Origin: Serratia entomophila
GTDB lineage: Bacteria; Pseudomonadota; Gammaproteobacteria; Enterobacterales; Enterobacteriaceae
Direction of reading: 5' to 3'
DNA length: 64,000 nt
Assembly: GCF_021462285.1 (NCBI RefSeq)
Contig: NZ_CP082787.1
Span: 4,712,001-4,776,000, forward strand
Below the pieces are notes generated by a model. It was not told the DNA's origin. It did not search any database and worked only from the letters and a program-made list of their open reading frames with translations. Numbering within the stretch: the first letter of the stretch is position 1; the number at the start of each line of letters is the position of its first letter. Of this stretch, positions 23,591 to 31,967 are shown in pieces. A program made the position numbers and the translations under genes.

Positions 23591-23827
23591 TTACGGCTTT
23601 TCGGCGATTTTGCGCAGGTATTCGTTATTTTTGAACGCAATAATGACCATTTCAAACGCCACGCGCACGAACACGCCGCCAATGATGATGCCGAACAGGC
23701 CACGGAACACCTCGCCGTAAAACATCATGCCGATGCCGCTGATCAACACCCCCAGCAGCGCCAGCCAATAAACGACGGTAATAATTTTCGGCGTCAGCAT
23801 GGCGTCAAAGAAGAAAATATTTCTCAT
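23591..23827 (-). CDS. Small membrane protein, DUF4282-like
   Basis: This 78-residue protein has two membrane segments (about 16-36 and 40-60) and a charged C-terminal tail, NNEYLRKIAEKP. The FRGLFGIIIGGVFVRVAFE segment with an arginine in the second helix is characteristic of DUF4282 proteins as I recall them. AAGGAA precedes the ATG. Function unknown. Confidence 0.75.
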   Translation of the reverse strand: MRNIFFFDAMLTPKIITVVYWLALLGVLISGIGMMFYGEVFRGLFGIIIGGVFVRVAFEMVIIAFKNNEYLRKIAEKP

Positions 23828-23969
23828 GGTAAATCTTTCCTTAATTCGTTATTTAATTATCCCAGAGGCGCCACAGAGCGTGGCGGCTATTTTTGTACGC
23901 AGCTAATCATAGCGAGTAACCTCGCGAATAGAATAGAAAAATCCACTTACCTTTTGAAATAGGTTAATC

Positions 23970-24557
23970 ATGATCAATTCAGTGGCACGTACCCTTTCCG
24001 CCGCCTTGCTGGCGCTGCTGCTGTGCAGCCAGAGCGCATTGGCGCAGGAAACGCTGATCTTCGTGCGGCACGGTGAAAAACCCGCCGATAACAGCGGGCA
24101 ACTGACCTGCAAAGGATTAAACCGGGCACTGGCGTTACCGGAGGTGCTGTTGAAGCGCTACGGAAAACCCGACTTTATCTTCGCCGCCGGACCGAAGGAG
24201 AATAAGCTCGGCAGCTCGCTGCGGGCGCTGTCGACCATCATGCCCACCGCGGTGCGCACCGGATTGCCGATCGGCATTCAGTTCCATGCCGACGACGTGG
24301 CCGGGCTGCAGCAGGAATTGCTCAGCGATAAATACCAAAATTCACGCATTTTCATCGCCTGGGAGCACAAGAACCTCGACAAAGCAGTGAAGAGCATCGT
24401 GGCAGCACGCGGCGGCGACGCCAATCAGGTACCCGAATGGCCAGGCAGCGACTTCGACAGCATCTTCGTAGTGACGCTGGATCAGGGCAAAGTGGCCTTC
24501 AGGCAGGAGAGCGAGGGGCTGACGCAGCTGGCGGACAGCTGCCCGGGTGCGGGCTGA
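23970..24557 (+). CDS. Exported histidine-phosphatase-family protein
   Basis: This 195-residue protein has a signal peptide of about 25 residues (ALLALLLCSQSALA). The catalytic RHG motif directly follows the cleavage site in LIFVRHGEKP, and a second-half His is at IQFHADD or AWEHKN. Family: histidine phosphatase branch 1. It is monocistronic and followed by a terminator. Substrate unknown; a periplasmic location is inferred from the signal peptide. Confidence 0.8.
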   Translation: MINSVARTLSAALLALLLCSQSALAQETLIFVRHGEKPADNSGQLTCKGLNRALALPEVLLKRYGKPDFIFAAGPKENKLGSSLRALSTIMPTAVRTGLPIGIQFHADDVAGLQQELLSDKYQNSRIFIAWEHKNLDKAVKSIVAARGGDANQVPEWPGSDFDSIFVVTLDQGKVAFRQESEGLTQLADSCPGAG

Positions 24558-24617
24558 ACGCGGCGACCCCAATCGCCAAAGAAAATATTTAAATACGCAT
24601 AAACCCTGAGTTATTGA

Positions 24618-24644
24618 GCCCCTTCCTTTGGAACGGGGCTTTTA
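24618..24644. terminator. Bidirectional-looking terminator
   Basis: The stem AGCCCC-TTCC / GGAA-C-GGGGCT has a 3-base loop, with TTTT on the plus strand. It lies between two convergent genes and serves the histidine-phosphatase gene at least. Confidence 0.7.
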
Positions 24645-24645
24645 G

Positions 24646-25158
24646 CTATTTTCTTCCGTTGCGCACTTTGCCGGCGCGCGCTTCAATGCTTAGCGCCAGC
24701 TCGCGGAACCCTCCCGCCAGGAAGCAGGCCTCCGCCAGCACAAACAGCGGGCCGATGATCAACCCAGCCAGATCGTCCATAAAAGCCGGCTTCCGGCCCT
24801 CCCAAAAATGCCCGATAAACTGAAAGATCCAGCCGATGACAAAGCCGCCGAGGCCGAGGGTTAACCACCACGCCGTCGATAACGACGCCGCCCAGGCGCC
24901 AAACCAGGCAAAGCACACCAGCAGCAGCGCCATGATCGAGCCAAGGCTGGCCGACAGCCGCAGATAATAAATGGCTAAAACCACAACCACGGCCAGAGCC
25001 GGAGACAAAGGCAGCGCAAAATCCCCCAGCGACGGCCGGGAAAGCAGCACCAACAAGCTGATGACAATCATGGGTATGCCGATGAAATGCGTCACGATAT
25101 TACGCGCATCGCGATGATAGGCGGCATACGCGGCAAGCCGTTCTTCCAGTTTTCTCAT
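24646..25158 (-). CDS. Mpo1-like (DUF962) membrane protein
   Basis: This 170-residue protein has four membrane segments. The family histidine motifs are seen in RNIVTHFIGIP and FQFIGHFWEGRKPA. Yeast Mpo1 of this family is an Fe-dependent 2-hydroxy fatty acid dioxygenase; the same role here is only inferred from the conserved histidines. It is monocistronic, and a 16-bp palindrome lies 29 bp upstream of the start. Confidence 0.82.
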   Translation of the reverse strand: MRKLEERLAAYAAYHRDARNIVTHFIGIPMIVISLLVLLSRPSLGDFALPLSPALAVVVVLAIYYLRLSASLGSIMALLLVCFAWFGAWAASLSTAWWLTLGLGGFVIGWIFQFIGHFWEGRKPAFMDDLAGLIIGPLFVLAEACFLAGGFRELALSIEARAGKVRNGRK

Positions 25159-25186
25159 CCTGACCTCCGGTGCAATAACCGAATCT

Positions 25187-25202
25187 CTTTAATGCATTAA
25201 AG
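25187..25202. promoter_or_regulatory. Perfect 16-bp palindrome upstream of the Mpo1-like gene
   Basis: CTTTAATG-CATTAAAG is a perfect even palindrome just upstream of the gene. It is suitable as a dimeric regulator site, but no regulator is identified. Confidence 0.35.
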
Positions 25203-25243
25203 GTAGCCGATAATGATAATTCAGAATATTACGGCTCACCTGA

Positions 25244-25793
25244 CGAGCCCTTTCCTGCTGAACTTGTCAGTAAGACTTACAGGTTGCATTTTGTTCAAGT
25301 TCGCCTTCTTCGTAGATCGCTTTGATGTGCTGCGTAATCGCCTGGGGGCCACCTGATAAAGATGCGCGGTGGTCGCCACAGCGTTTCTTGCTCAAAACGA
25401 CATTGACTGGCACCACTGCGGCAAAGATGCGGTGAGGTTTAACGAGCGGGCTGGTCAGAGTTTGGCGCTGTTACTCATTTTGCGGGCCAGATTCCAATCC
25501 TTGCAACAAATCCCTGTAAATCCATCCAGGCTATTTCCTGTGCGTTATCACCGGGATAGAGTCTTCTTGCTGCGGCAAAATCCGCAGTCGGGATTGGAAC
25601 CCCGTCCCCTTCAACGCTGAAAATACTTGTGTTTTTTCAGCGCCTACGTGCACACTCAGTTCGGTGGCTCAGGCAGGACAACCGCAAGGTTGGCCGGTGA
25701 TTGAAGGGCCGGAGTTCCAAACCTGTCTGGGCCACCACCAAAGCTTGGAACTCTTTGGCAGTGGTGATAACCATCCTTCAAGGGAACATCATC
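25244..25793 (+). pseudogene. Ash/Icd-like phage region, probably degenerate
   Basis: Plus-strand frames near the 3' end read YVHTQFGGSGRTTARLAGD in one frame. A second overlapping frame reads TLSSVAQAGQPQGWPVIEGP and on to LFGSGDNHPSREHHHD, ending at the next gene's start. I associate these overlapping tails with Ash/host-division-inhibitor (Icd-like) loci of P4-like satellite elements. An open frame with GTG or ATG starts exists at 25369-25620 but does not connect to either tail without a frame change. I therefore treat it as a remnant or a compact overlapping-frame locus. No promoter was identified. Confidence 0.4.
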
Positions 25794-26120
25794 ATGACTG
25801 AAATGAATCAAACACTCACTGACAGCTCCATCTCCATCTTCCGCAATCTCATTGCCGATCTACAATTTTGCAAACTCAGCGATATTCAATTGTGCGATCT
25901 CAGCGCCGTGGCTCAGGAATCCGCAGAAGGGTTATGTCATGGCTTATTGTATCTGGCAGAATCGCTGGAGAATGGGGAACAGAGCTCAACAAGCAGCAAG
26001 GTGCAAATCAGCGCCTGGCTCAAAGCCTCTGCGCATCTGCTCCCTGCCCTGTCGGAACTTAGCGAGCAGGCGAACAACCACCTGTTGCAGATGTATGAAG
26101 GCGGTGTTTATCCGTCGTAG
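25794..26120 (+). CDS. Small hypothetical protein following the Ash-like region
   Basis: This 108-residue, mostly helical soluble protein starts MTEMNQTLTDSSISIF and contains LCHGLLYLAESLENGEQSS. The ATG is preceded by AAGGGAA at usable spacing. Codon use is ordinary and the frame is intact. Short proteins of this size commonly follow ash-type genes in satellite phages, which is the only clue to its role. No family identified. Confidence 0.55.
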   Translation: MTEMNQTLTDSSISIFRNLIADLQFCKLSDIQLCDLSAVAQESAEGLCHGLLYLAESLENGEQSSTSSKVQISAWLKASAHLLPALSELSEQANNHLLQMYEGGVYPS

Positions 26121-26156
26121 TTTGCCCGCTATGCGTTATTTATTTGATGGCGAAAC

Positions 26157-26193
26157 CTGCAAAAAGACACCGACCACGAGGGTCTTTTTGCAG
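26157..26193 (+). terminator. Long hairpin after the phage-like gene
   Basis: CTGCAAAAAGAC (26157-26168) pairs perfectly with GTCTTTTTGCAG (26182-26193) around a 13-base loop, 37 bp past the preceding stop. The U-run lies inside the stem rather than after it, so terminator activity is likely but unconventional. Just downstream, GCGTAAAC is directly repeated twice. Confidence 0.5.
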
Positions 26194-26273
26194 ACCAAAT
26201 TTACTGTGCCACTACAGGTGAGTCGATGCGTAAACTAGCGTAAACCGATCAGACGAGTTAAAAACAAGAGTAA

Positions 26274-26591
26274 GAAATAAACAGTGCGAGAAGAGCGATC
26301 GGAGTCGCCGGAATCACTGATCGAAATCATCGGAATACACAGGCAGAGGAACGCCTAAGAACGCTGAAAAATTTTGATAAATCAGCATTAGAACTGGCAC
26401 ATATCTGCTCGGTACTTCTGGATGAAAATATTGAAAGTGAGTTTCTTCGTTCGACAATATTTGAAAAACTTCCTCCGGCCAGGCTGGCCGATACCATCAC
26501 ATTTATAAACGCTATTGCCCGGCCTCCTGATGCCAGACACGTAGAACGGCATGCTGTAATCGGCGTTTTGGTGACATACAGCTTGCAGTGA
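26274..26591 (+). pseudogene. Open frame without a start codon
   Basis: A continuous frame encodes about 105 residues, including ERLRTLKNFDKSALELAHIC and PPARLADTITFINAIARP. It has no ATG, GTG or TTG near its 5' end. Its coding-like composition suggests the 3' part of a phage or island gene whose start was lost. The 3' end overlaps an IS481-like remnant on the other strand. Family not recognised. Confidence 0.35.
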
Positions 26592-26620
26592 GCGGCCTTC
26601 GAGTAGGTATCCACGAACGT
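26552..26620 (-). mobile_element. IS481-like transposase fragment
   Basis: The minus strand encodes TFVDTYSKAAHCKLYVTKTP followed by ITA, directly after an in-frame stop and followed by unrelated residues. This matches the DDE-domain stretch (VDTYSKVAFAKLYxxKTPITA) of IS481-family transposases from memory. Only about 23 codons survive, so the element is dead. Confidence 0.5.
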
Positions 26621-26776
26621 TTACTGATAAATACGCCGACACATTTCAGGTTTACCATGGTGATCCTCTGGATATTAATTTTAGTAGCGGATAACAACCC
26701 TGTTAAAACTTAAGCTCCAATTGCGGTAGGAGGTGTGGTTGAACGGGTGTATCTACGTAATGTGTTTTTTTCTTTG

Positions 26777-27247
26777 TCACCAGCCTATTTTAGGACAGAT
26801 GAAATAACCAGAATCTACAGATTTAAATAAAATAAGGTTGTCTTTTAAACGCCAAATCTCTATTGGGAATGCATTATCTGTTTTTCCTGGTAAGATATCC
26901 CCAGTCCAGATTTCTTTGGGGGTGTTGTCGTCGGGTTGAACCACTACATTGGTTATTTTTGTCATTTTAACATTGTCGAACTCATTAGGTTTAAAGGTGA
27001 AGTAGCTTTGTCTTCTTAAAAAATAGGCACTATCTTTTGTTTTTATTGTGCCTGTCATATTGAAAAAGCCACCCTGCTCATTTTCAATAAATAATGTTAA
27101 ATTACCACTAAACAAGGTGTAGTTATTTTCTTTCTCTATAAATGTAGTGAATTGCGTTGCGCATTTATATGGTCCATCATGGTTTTTGAAAACCAAAATA
27201 AAAAGAAATAAAAAAACGAGATTAAGAGCAATCAATATTTTTTTCAT
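26777..27247 (-). CDS. FidL-like membrane-anchored protein
   Basis: This 156-residue protein starts MKKILIALNLVFLFLFILVF. The N-terminal membrane anchor precedes a periplasmic beta-rich domain with one cysteine near residue 28 (GPYKCATQF) and one near the C-terminus (YFICPKIGW), possibly a disulfide pair. The ATG overlaps the stop of the ToxR-like gene as ATGA, so the two are coupled. FidL-like proteins commonly sit beside ToxR-type regulators in Serratia and Yersinia (recall). A partner or protector role for the regulator's periplasmic domain is inferred. Confidence 0.7.
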   Translation of the reverse strand: MKKILIALNLVFLFLFILVFKNHDGPYKCATQFTTFIEKENNYTLFSGNLTLFIENEQGGFFNMTGTIKTKDSAYFLRRQSYFTFKPNEFDNVKMTKITNVVVQPDDNTPKEIWTGDILPGKTDNAFPIEIWRLKDNLILFKSVDSGYFICPKIGW

Positions 27248-28065
27248 TTTATGATGTTCCGCTGTTTTTTCATGCTGAAACAATGGTCGTAATTACTACC
27301 TTGATGCTTATCGCAGATCGATATCAGACTGACTCTTGGTACACTTTCTCCTATCCTGTCTTCCATGTAGAAAATATCATTCTTGTTTTTTAAACAATCG
27401 ACACCGTCCTTTTTTATTGCTTGCATAAGATCAGCGAGCAAGGAGGGGGTAAACCTCACCTTCCCTATGGAGTAAATATCACAATTATCTACTGACTGTA
27501 TTAGGCTGTATGAGATTAGGTTGGGTTTTCCGTTGTGGGAAAAAGTGAAAAAAGCACACAGAGAGATAATGAGGATCAGGCTCACGACCAGCGGTTGTCG
27601 CCAGGAAAAAAAATGCTTTCTTTCAGTATGGGTAACGACTATCTCATGATTTTTCTGTTCTACCACTGTGTCTTCGGTATGGGGGACTAGGGGGATTTCA
27701 ACAGCATTTTCCGGCTCTGGTGTCTGAATGCGTGCTTCTGCAGGCTGTATTTCACCTTCGAGTTTGAAGCCCAATTTTGGAATGGTAACAATAATGTTGT
27801 TATCCATGCCTATCGACAACAGCGCTTTACGTATTTCGCGAATGTAATTATTTAGTCCGGCATTTGATGCCGTGGGACTATAGTTGATCCAGACACGTTG
27901 CAATAGTTCATCACGGGAGACGCTGTGATTATTTTTTTTAATTAATTCCAGAAGCAACCGACAAGCAGGTTTGCTTAATTTGACGGGTGTCTCCGCGCTT
28001 TCATAAACCGATAATGTTCCTTCATCAACGCTGAAGACAATTTTGCTATTTATTATATACTTCAT
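27244..28065 (-). CDS. ToxR/CadC-like transmembrane transcriptional regulator
   Basis: This 273-residue regulator has an N-terminal OmpR-type winged helix (about 1-105; PACRLLLELIKKNNHSVSRD and SNAGLNNYIREIRKAL). A Pro/Glu-rich cytoplasmic linker follows, then one membrane segment near 155-175 (PLVVSLILIISLCAFFTF), and a periplasmic domain with four cysteines. It can therefore sense an external signal and bind DNA from the membrane. It is AT-rich compared with its surroundings and coupled to the FidL-like gene. The target is unknown; lip/sla genes 1-8 kb away are candidates. Confidence 0.85.
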   Translation of the reverse strand: MKYIINSKIVFSVDEGTLSVYESAETPVKLSKPACRLLLELIKKNNHSVSRDELLQRVWINYSPTASNAGLNNYIREIRKALLSIGMDNNIIVTIPKLGFKLEGEIQPAEARIQTPEPENAVEIPLVPHTEDTVVEQKNHEIVVTHTERKHFFSWRQPLVVSLILIISLCAFFTFSHNGKPNLISYSLIQSVDNCDIYSIGKVRFTPSLLADLMQAIKKDGVDCLKNKNDIFYMEDRIGESVPRVSLISICDKHQGSNYDHCFSMKKQRNIIK

Positions 28066-28454
28066 TTTTATTATTTTCCTCAGACTGAGGTAGGAAGTTT
28101 ATTTTTCAAGTATAGCATAATATTTCAGCGTTAGTTTAAAATTTAAAGATAATCTTATGTTTTTTTATGGAGTAATTATCTCATTTACATTTAATTGTCA
28201 ACTTCATAACTCTTCCTTATTTGCGTTTTCATTGGGACAAAAAAGAACCCTGCCTAGCAGGGTTAAGTGGCTTCTACTTTCCATGTGTTAATCTTCTATC
28301 CATGAATTATTATTGAACACTGGGGTTCTTATTTTTATCTACGCGAACTTTTTATACTGGTCCGGTTTCTAAAAAAACAACAAAAGTGAAAAATAATAAA
28401 GATGTTGTCAATAATAACTTTCCATGGCTCCTCTTTAAGGATTGGTTGCGAATC
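28066..28454. other. AT-rich intergenic stretch
   Basis: No gene is seen on either strand. It holds the upstream region of the ToxR-like gene and one terminator at 28236-28264 for the LuxR-like gene. The base composition is well below that of neighbouring housekeeping genes. Confidence 0.5.
28236..28264 (-). terminator. Terminator downstream of the LuxR-like gene
   Basis: The stem AACCCTGC/GCAGGGTT has a 3-base loop. On the minus strand it is followed by CTTTTTTG. It lies about 190 bp after the LuxR-like stop, leaving a long 3' leader between them. Confidence 0.75.
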
Positions 28455-29198
28455 TTATTTCTTAGGTTGTGATTTTATCGCTCTGATAACCTTGTGTAAA
28501 TCGAAAAGCCCTCTAACTCCTAGCTTGTTCATTATGTTGCTTTTGTGTGAGTGTGCAGTTTTATAGGATATTCCCAATATGTCCGATATTTGTTTAATGC
28601 TTTTCCCGTGGCTCAAGAAATAGATGATGGCAGATTCTCGTCTGGTCAGCGCCGTATCGAATTTGCTGTTTACCCCCCCCCATTCCCGTGGGTATGGAAA
28701 CGTTTCTCTGGAAAATATGGTTTCTATTTTTTGTTTTATTTTTACCAAGTTGTCGTGTTTGTTAATGATCGCGATGGCGCCCGCTTTTCTTGCAAACTCG
28801 ATAGTATAAACGTTAGTTATGGAGGTAAATAGCACCAAGTCTATATGGTGCCAATGCAAGGCGTTCTTTGCGAGAAACGACAGGCCGGCGGTATGGTCGT
28901 TATTCACATCGACCAGATCCATAAAAACCATATGGATTTTCTTTTCATCAAGTATTTCTTGTAGTGTATCAAATCTCTGGGTGTCAAAAATATCCGTTAC
29001 CTCCGGGACCTCCAGAAAAAAACTCATCAATACGTTTGATACATAAGGAAAAGGCTCGAGCACGGCGATGCTGCTTACTGCTTTGTTTTTCAGGGGGAGG
29101 CTCTTATTCAGCATGTTCATGATTGTCATTTCGTGGATATCCCTGCAAATTTTTAATATTCCATGACTAACCGCATCTGGTATTGTTAAAAAACTCAT
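28455..29198 (-). CDS. LuxR/RcsB-like regulator without a clear phosphorylation site
   Basis: This 247-residue protein ends in a LuxR-type helix-turn-helix (LTRRESAIIYFLSHGKSIKQ, then ISYKTAHSHKSNIMNKLGVRG). The N-terminal half has a receiver-like pattern (HMVFMDLVDVNNDH with an Asp, and INKHDN where Lys is expected). The acidic pocket at strand 1 reads AVLEPFPY, so phosphorylation is doubtful. It starts 7 bp after lipD, so it may be expressed from the lip operon. The ribosome site at 29198 is weak, and an ATG at 29129 is an alternative start. Confidence 0.8.
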   Translation of the reverse strand: MSFLTIPDAVSHGILKICRDIHEMTIMNMLNKSLPLKNKAVSSIAVLEPFPYVSNVLMSFFLEVPEVTDIFDTQRFDTLQEILDEKKIHMVFMDLVDVNNDHTAGLSFLAKNALHWHHIDLVLFTSITNVYTIEFARKAGAIAIINKHDNLVKIKQKIETIFSRETFPYPREWGGVNSKFDTALTRRESAIIYFLSHGKSIKQISDILGISYKTAHSHKSNIMNKLGVRGLFDLHKVIRAIKSQPKK

Positions 29199-29205
29199 GA
29201 TCGCA

Positions 29206-30585
29206 TTAGAAGTATTTTGCTATTTGTTGGATATGCTCCCGATCCAATGTGCCCGCATCGTTTAACAAACTGACCCACGCCTTGATGTAGGTATATTTTG
29301 CCGACGCGAGGTCGCGCTTCGCGCTGTAGAGCTGCTGCTCCGCATTCAGCACGTCGACGTTGACGCGCTGCCCGGCGAGCACGCTTTTGCGCGTCGCTTC
29401 CACCTGCGTCGTCGCCGACTTCACCGCCAGTTCGTAGGCGGCAAGCTTGGCGCGGCTGCTGAGGCACAGATTGAACTGCTTGCGCAAATCATTCAGCGTG
29501 GTGCCGACCTGCGCGTCCATCTCATACATCGCCTGGCCATAGCTGGCCGCGGCCTGCCGGGTCGAGGCGGCAACGCCGCCGCCGGCATAAATCGGCACGC
29601 TGACCTGAATGCCGATACTGTTGGTCCGGTACTTCTGGTTGACCGTGTTATCGCTGCTGGAATCGTTTTCAGAGTGAGACGCATAAAGCTGCACCTGCGG
29701 GAAAAACCCGCCCCGGTTGCGCTCCACCTCATACTTCGCCACGTCCACGCCCTGGCGGGCCGCCGCCAGCGTCGGGTTGCTCGCAATGGCCATTTTCCGC
29801 CACTCTTCAAAGCTGGCGGGCAGCAGCGGCGCCACTTCAAACTTGCCCGGGCGCAATACCCGCAGTGTTTCCAGCTGCTCCAACGGCAGGCCGATCATCA
29901 CCTCCAGCTCGCGCTGGGCGGCGTCCAGCGCGTCCCGCGCCTCTATCGCCTGCGCCTCCGCCAGGCTGAAACGCGCCTGGGTTTCAGACACGTCGGTCAC
30001 CGTGCCTTCCCCGGCGTTCAGCAAACGATCGTTCAGCGCCAGCTGCTCCTGGTAGGCGGTTTTTTGCGCTTCGGCCAGGGCAATCTGATCCCTGGCGTAG
30101 GCGACGTCCACGTAAGCGCTCACTACCCGTACCGCCAGATCCATAAACTTGCCGCGAAAACGCTCATCGGACATCAGCGTCTGCGCCACGCCGGAGCGGT
30201 AGCGCGCATAGGCCGCGTAGTCAATTAATGGCTGGGTCAGCGTGACCGAGCCGGAATAGCTGCGGTATTGCTGCCGGGTGGTGACGTCGATGGTCTCATT
30301 GCTGAAAATATTCACCGCCTGCGGGCTGGTCACTTTTTGCCAGTTTTTCGGCGAATTTTGGTAACTCAGCGACACCTTCGGCAGCAACCCCGCCAGGCCG
30401 ATATTTTTGTTTTCATCCCCGGCCTCTTTCTCCTTTAAGGCTGCCAGGAAAGTCGGATCCTTTTGCAATGCCAGCGAGTAAGCGTCCAGTACGCCGATCG
30501 CCAGCGCCGAAGCCGGTGCGAACAGCACCGACAACGCCACCCCACCCAGGGCTATACCGGCTATTTTTCCTTTGAATCGGCTCAC
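29206..30585 (-). CDS. lipD: LipD, TolC-like outer-membrane channel of type I secretion
   Basis: This TolC-family protein of about 459 residues has a signal peptide ending near ASALA, then two repeats of the channel/tunnel helical pattern (LAEAQAIEARDALDAAQREL and LNAEQQLYSAKRDLASAKYT). It forms the outer-membrane exit for proteins moved by LipB/LipC. I prefer GTG 30585, five bases after GGAG; the GTG at 30591 overlaps the lipC stop and is too close to the ribosome site. It is last of the lipBCD genes, followed by a LuxR-like gene. Confidence 0.92.
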   Translation of the reverse strand: MSRFKGKIAGIALGGVALSVLFAPASALAIGVLDAYSLALQKDPTFLAALKEKEAGDENKNIGLAGLLPKVSLSYQNSPKNWQKVTSPQAVNIFSNETIDVTTRQQYRSYSGSVTLTQPLIDYAAYARYRSGVAQTLMSDERFRGKFMDLAVRVVSAYVDVAYARDQIALAEAQKTAYQEQLALNDRLLNAGEGTVTDVSETQARFSLAEAQAIEARDALDAAQRELEVMIGLPLEQLETLRVLRPGKFEVAPLLPASFEEWRKMAIASNPTLAAARQGVDVAKYEVERNRGGFFPQVQLYASHSENDSSSDNTVNQKYRTNSIGIQVSVPIYAGGGVAASTRQAAASYGQAMYEMDAQVGTTLNDLRKQFNLCLSSRAKLAAYELAVKSATTQVEATRKSVLAGQRVNVDVLNAEQQLYSAKRDLASAKYTYIKAWVSLLNDAGTLDREHIQQIAKYF

Positions 30586-30587
30586 AA

Positions 30588-31919
30588 TCACTCCTCAGAC
30601 AACGACGTGCGGGCGCGGTCCATAATCGGCTTGAACAGATAGCTCAGCATCGAACGCGAACCCGTTTTAACGAACACCTCAACCGGCATACCGGGTTTGA
30701 TATCCAGCCCGGACAACATTTTCATTCCCTGCGGCGTCACCGTCGCCTGCATCTGGTAATAGGGTTCGCCGGTCGCCTTATCCACCAGGCGGTCGGCCGA
30801 AATCAGCGTGACCTCGCCCGGAATTTTCGGCGTTTTGTTTTGGTTGAACGCCGTGAACATCAGATCCACCGGCAACCCTTGCCCAACCTTGTCGACCAGC
30901 TCCACCTTCAGCCGGGCGTCAACCACCAGCGAAGCCTCGCTCGGCACCACATCCATCAGGTGGTCGCCGGCGCCGACCACGCCGCCCAGGGTAAAGATGT
31001 TCAGCCCCACCACGGTGCCGTCCACCGGAGACGTGATCGAGGTATTGCCCAGATCAAAGGTGGCGGTGTCCAGACGGTTGCGGTATTCGCTGGCGTCCAT
31101 CTGGGTTTGTGCCAGCTGGGTGCGCACCTCGCGCTGATAGTCGGCGTTGCGCTGATCGATACGCTGCTGCGATTCCTGCAGCTGTTTTTGCAACTGACCG
31201 ATCTGCCCCAGAGTTTCATCAATGCTGCTGTTCACTTCGGCAAACTGCCGCTGAATTTCCAGGTAGCGGTTACGCGGTAAATAGCCTTCATTGGCCAGCT
31301 GCTTCATGCTGTTCATCTGCTCGCGCAGACTCGCCTGTTGGATAGCTTTGTTGGCTCGCGAGTCCTGCAGCCCTTTTAACTGATAACGCATGCCCTCGAT
31401 CGACTGCCGATAACCGTCGATCTCGCTTTTCAGCCCCTGGCGGCGGGAGGTGAACAGCTGCTGCTGCAGCGTCAGGATCTCGGCCACCCGCGGCTGGTTG
31501 CGCAGTTTTTCCAGTACCGGAGAAAAAGTAATGGCGTTCAACCCATCCCGCTCGGCGATCAGACGCGCCTCGCTGGCCAGCGTGGTGTAATACTGATCGC
31601 TTAACGAATCCACCTGAGCCTGAGCCTGGATCTGGCTGAGCTGAACCAGCACTTCGCCGGCCTTGACCTTGTCGCCTTCTTTAACCTTGATGCTTTTGAT
31701 AATGCCGCTGGCCGGTGCCTGCACCGTTTTGCGGTTGCCGGAAACGATCACCGAACCGGCGGAAACCACACCTTTGTCCAAAGGCGCAAAAGCGGCCCAA
31801 ATGAAAGAGCCAAACAGCCCGATGGCCAGCACCAGCCAACCCATACGGGTATATTTCCGCTCATCCTGGGGGAGCTTTTCTTCCAAAGAAGAAGCCGGCA
31901 CGCTAAGTGGCGTAGACAT
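30588..31919 (-). CDS. lipC: LipC, membrane fusion protein of type I secretion
   Basis: This 443-residue HlyD-family protein has the length reported for S. marcescens LipC (recall). An N-terminal cytoplasmic tail precedes one membrane segment (MGWLVLAIGLFGSFIWAAF), a lipoyl half-motif (VQAPASGIIKSIKVKEGDKV), a long coiled coil (about 100-290), a second lipoyl half (SITSPVDGTVVGLNIFTLGG) and a beta-barrel. It bridges LipB to LipD across the periplasm. AGAGG precedes the ATG. It is 48 bp after lipB and overlaps the lipD start region. Confidence 0.94.
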   Translation of the reverse strand: MSTPLSVPASSLEEKLPQDERKYTRMGWLVLAIGLFGSFIWAAFAPLDKGVVSAGSVIVSGNRKTVQAPASGIIKSIKVKEGDKVKAGEVLVQLSQIQAQAQVDSLSDQYYTTLASEARLIAERDGLNAITFSPVLEKLRNQPRVAEILTLQQQLFTSRRQGLKSEIDGYRQSIEGMRYQLKGLQDSRANKAIQQASLREQMNSMKQLANEGYLPRNRYLEIQRQFAEVNSSIDETLGQIGQLQKQLQESQQRIDQRNADYQREVRTQLAQTQMDASEYRNRLDTATFDLGNTSITSPVDGTVVGLNIFTLGGVVGAGDHLMDVVPSEASLVVDARLKVELVDKVGQGLPVDLMFTAFNQNKTPKIPGEVTLISADRLVDKATGEPYYQMQATVTPQGMKMLSGLDIKPGMPVEVFVKTGSRSMLSYLFKPIMDRARTSLSEE

Positions 31920-31967
31920 ACAGGTACCTCTGGCATCAGGCGGCCGGGCCGCCTGATTAGCCTGTAA

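Noticed and set aside
26657..26713. An 18-codon hydrophobic peptide (MVILWILILVADNNPVKT)
   Set aside because: It resembles a small toxin in composition, but there is no convincing ribosome site, antisense RNA promoter or repeat to support a type I toxin system.
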